64,000 nucleotides of DNA from the NCBI RefSeq assembly GCF_000283155.1, contig NW_004454290.1, positions 894,381 through 958,380 on the forward strand, given 5' to 3'. A program made the position numbers and the translations under genes. Shown here piece after piece: positions 62,001 through 64,000 of this stretch. Every line of letters starts with the position of its first letter. Position 1 is the first letter of the stretch. Below the pieces are notes generated by a model. That model had not been told where the DNA came from. It did not search any database and worked only from the letters and a program-made list of their open reading frames with translations. The DNA is from Ceratotherium simum simum (Eukaryota; Chordata; Mammalia; Perissodactyla; Rhinocerotidae).

Positions 62001-62168
62001 CAGAAATAAATGATAATATTGTATAAGTGGCTAGAAAATGGTAATAGCTCATATAGATTGTAGTTAGACATTCTGCAGTCAAGGAAGAACAGAGATAGGT
62101 CAATACATCCTGGAAGGCTTGTTACGTGGCAGAAAAATGAATTATTTTTTAAATGGAGGTGACAGATG
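59050..62168. other. Unassigned 3.1-kb stretch
   Basis: Contains several ORFs of 70-130 codons on both strands (for example 60602-60994 plus and 61107-61469 minus), none with a domain, signal peptide or splice context I recognise. Base composition is more even than in the surrounding L1 DNA. It may be an old LTR-retrotransposon interior or plain unique sequence. Confidence 0.35.
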
Positions 62169-62174
62169 TGTGTG

Positions 62175-62178
<4 letters not shown>

Positions 62179-62210
<32 letters not shown>
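62179..62210 (+). repeat. (TG)16 microsatellite
   Basis: Sixteen uninterrupted TG units. Confidence 0.97.
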
Positions 62211-62212
<2 letters not shown>

Positions 62213-62270
62213 GCTGAAGGCCAAAAGTCAAAAAACATTATGTGAAGAGTGAGGGTAACAGAAGATCAGA

Positions 62271-62393
62271 TCAGGATCCTGAAGGCCTCAGGAAAGGATG
62301 TGCTCTGGAGCAAAGGTGAAATTAACCTTAAAGAAGGTTAATTTCTTAATTGCTCTTCTTAAAGAAGAAGAGAAATGCCTCATCTTATGAGGC
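62271..62393. repeat. Cluster of perfect short inverted repeats
   Basis: Five perfect inverted repeats in 123 bp: palindrome TCAGGATCCTGA (62271-62282); CCTGA/TCAGG around AGGCC (62278-62292); GAAATTAACCTT/AAGGTTAATTTC around AAAG (62318-62345); CTCTTCTT/AAGAAGAG around AAAG (62353-62372); GCCTCAT/ATGAGGC around CTT (62377-62393). Confidence 0.9.
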
Positions 62394-62779
62394 AGAAGAG
62401 GTGGCAATATAGGAAAAATAATAACACAGCAAGTTCAAGCACATGCATTTTGATATATAAAGTTCCTCCTAAAACTGAGACACACCAGGCTATCCAGTAA
62501 GATATGGTTTCTCCAGGTGGGCTGTAAGTCAAGTAAACTGTAATTATTGATCTCCTTCCCTAAATTAATGGATGGTTCTTTGTATAAGGGAAAAAGATGG
62601 AGGATGCAGGAGATAAGAGCAACCATTCAGGCTCAGAATCCCTGAAATAAAATGGCTCAGAAACAAGGAAAAGAAAAGAAAATTGAGGCCACATTTACCT
62701 TGCTAGACCTCTGGATCAGGATGACAAAAGTACAAATTTTGAGTACAAATTTGAATTTTACTCCCAATGCCTTGCTTTG

Positions 62780-63310
62780 TTTTGTTTCCAGAATTTTTAT
62801 TATGAAAAAATTCAAATATAAATTTGAAAGCATAAGATAATGAACACTTGCATACCCATCACTTAGATTCAAGAAATGTTAACATTTTGCCTGAATTACA
62901 AATATTATAAGGGTATGTGTTTATCTATACAAATTTATTGCTGAACCATTTGAAACTAGGTTAGATACTATGATATTTAGCCACTAAATACTTCAGCATA
63001 GGGCCGGCCCTGTGGCTTGGTGGTTAAGTGCGCGCGCTGCGATGCTGGTGGCCCGGGTTCGGATCCCGGGTGCGCATCGAGGCACCACTTCTCCGTTCAT
63101 CCTGGGGCCGAGTCCCACATACAGCAACTAGAAGGATGTGCAGCTACGACATACAACTATCCACTGGGGCTTTGGGGGGAAAAAATAAAATAAATAAAAT
63201 CTTTAAAAAAAAAAAAAAATACTTCAGCATACATCTCCTATAATAAGAAAAAAAAATCGAAACAGCCTCAATACCTTTATCACACCTCAGAATATTATCA
63301 AAAATAGCCT
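62780..63310 (-). repeat. Old L1 fragment hosting EREs
   Basis: TTTATTATGAAAAAATTCAAATATAAATTTG, TGCATACCCATCACTTAGATTC, AATGTTAACATTTTGCC: a common reverse L1 end, interrupted by the ERE at 63001 and apparently continuing after it. Confidence 0.6.
62986..63231 (+). mobile_element. ERE SINE with perfect 15-bp TSD
   Basis: Short subtype: GGGCCGGCCCTGTGGCTTGGTGGTTAAGTGCGCG, GGGTTCGGATCCCGGGTGCGC, CAGCAACTAGAAGGATGTGCAGC, A tail. AAATACTTCAGCATA is identical at 62986-63000 and 63217-63231. Intact A and B box-like segments and few mutations suggest a recent insertion. Confidence 0.96.
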
Positions 63311-63583
63311 GTTATTGGGACTGGCCCTGTGGCCTAGTGGCTGGGTTCAGCACGCTCCACTTCAGCGGCACAGGTCTGGTTCCCAGACACGGACCTACAC
63401 CACTCATCAGCAGCCATGCTGTGGTGGCGACCCACATGCAAAATGGAGGAAGATTTGCACAGATGTTAGCTCAGGGCAAATCCTGCTCAAGCCAAAAAAA
63501 AAGAGGAAGATTGGCAACAGATGTTAGCTCAGAGTGAATCTTCCTCAGCTTAAAAAAAAAAAAAAAAAAAAAAAACCTGTTAT
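63308..63583 (+). mobile_element. ERE SINE
   Basis: Older, more mutated ERE from 63317 (GGGACTGGCCCTGTGGCCTAGTGG) with a 24-base A tail. CCTGTTAT occurs on both sides (63308-63315 and 63576-63583). Confidence 0.9.
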
Positions 63584-63621
63584 CCCATATCCAAGCCACA
63601 GTCAAATTTCCCAAAGCAAAC

Positions 63622-63955
63622 AACAGATGCTTTTATTTTTTTTATTTCAGTTTATTTTTTTGCGAGGAAGATCAGCCCTAAGCTAACATCCATGCTAATC
63701 CTCCTTTTGCTGAGAAAGACCGGCTCTGAGCTAACATCTATTGCCAATCCTCCTCCTTTTTTCCCCCAAAGCCCCAGCAGATAGTTCTATGTCATAGTTG
63801 CACATCCTTCTAGTTGCTGTATGTGGGACGCGGCCTCAGCATGGCCAGAGAAGCAGTGCGTCAGTGCGCGCCAGGGATCCGAACCTGGGCCGCCAGTAGC
63901 AGAGCACGCGCACTTAACCACTAAGCCATGGGGCCAGCCCAACAGATGCTTTTAT
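63622..63955 (-). mobile_element. ERE SINE with perfect 15-bp TSD
   Basis: Reverse ERE of the same subtype as at 22.1 kb, ending CATGGGGCCAGCCC at 63940. AACAGATGCTTTTAT is identical at 63622-63636 and 63941-63955. Confidence 0.95.
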
Positions 63956-64000
63956 AGTTAAGTTAGTTCTTTCAAACTAGAATCTAATCATGGCTTATGC

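Noticed and set aside
62986..63231. tRNA gene from the B-box-like GGTTCGGATCC
   Set aside because: ERE heads are tRNA-derived, but the flanking TSD, A tail and lack of a full cloverleaf show a SINE, not a tRNA gene.
14000..64000. Exons of CADM3, IFI16, MNDA or PYHIN1, expected near AIM2 from the human gene order
   Set aside because: I found no immunoglobulin-domain or further HIN coding sequence on either strand; these genes probably lie outside the window.
1..64000. CRISPR arrays, operons, phage or plasmid features
   Set aside because: The sequence is mammalian nuclear DNA; no regularly spaced repeats or prokaryotic genes are present.

Overview
This is vertebrate nuclear DNA from an odd-toed ungulate, most likely a horse or close relative (Equus). 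The evidence is about ten copies of the tRNA-derived ERE SINE family. Their heads read roughly GGGGCCGGCCC...GGTTCGGATCCCGGGTGCG and several have clean target-site duplications. MIR, L2, L1, Tigger and hAT fossils typical of placental mammals fill the rest. There are no operons, CRISPR arrays or prokaryotic features.

The one clear protein gene is AIM2, the cytosolic double-stranded-DNA sensor of the PYHIN (HIN-200) family, on the minus strand at about 1.75-13.94 kb. I could place all five coding exons with consensus splice sites and consistent phases: 13923-13662 (pyrin domain), 8064-7943 (linker), 5870-5457 (HIN, first part), 3014-2826 (HIN, second part) and 2077-2051 (last eight residues and stop). 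Joined, they give 1014 nt, or 337 residues plus stop. A double AATAAA lies about 300 nt beyond the stop. The acceptor before the HIN exon looks damaged at its expected place and probably moved 6-9 nt into the exon.

About 32 kb upstream of the AIM2 start, on the same strand, is a second pyrin-domain exon (46508-46253). It is open, has a good start context, and keeps an acceptor-like AG upstream and a phase-1 GT donor downstream at the positions used by the AIM2 pyrin exon. No HIN exon was found between it and AIM2. It could be a pyrin-only (POP-like) gene, an alternative first coding exon for AIM2, or a fairly intact relic. It is the most interesting object in the window.

Layout: 0-1.7 kb, old L1-like T-rich DNA. 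1.7-14 kb, AIM2 with L1, ERE, L2 and two ERV-type LTRs in its introns. 14-23 kb, L1, L2, MIR and EREs. 23.4-30.1 kb, a near-full-length but decayed plus-strand L1 with a Tigger element in its 3' end. 30-46 kb, L2/MIR/L1 remnants and two EREs. 46.2-46.5 kb, the orphan pyrin exon. 46.5-59 kb, MIR, L2, L1, hAT elements and an ERE. 59-62.2 kb, DNA I could not assign. 62.3-62.4 kb, a cluster of perfect short hairpins. 63-64 kb, three EREs in 1 kb inside an old L1 fragment. The neighbouring gene CADM3, expected further upstream of AIM2 from the human order, is not visible. All family names rest on reading the sequence, not on a database search.
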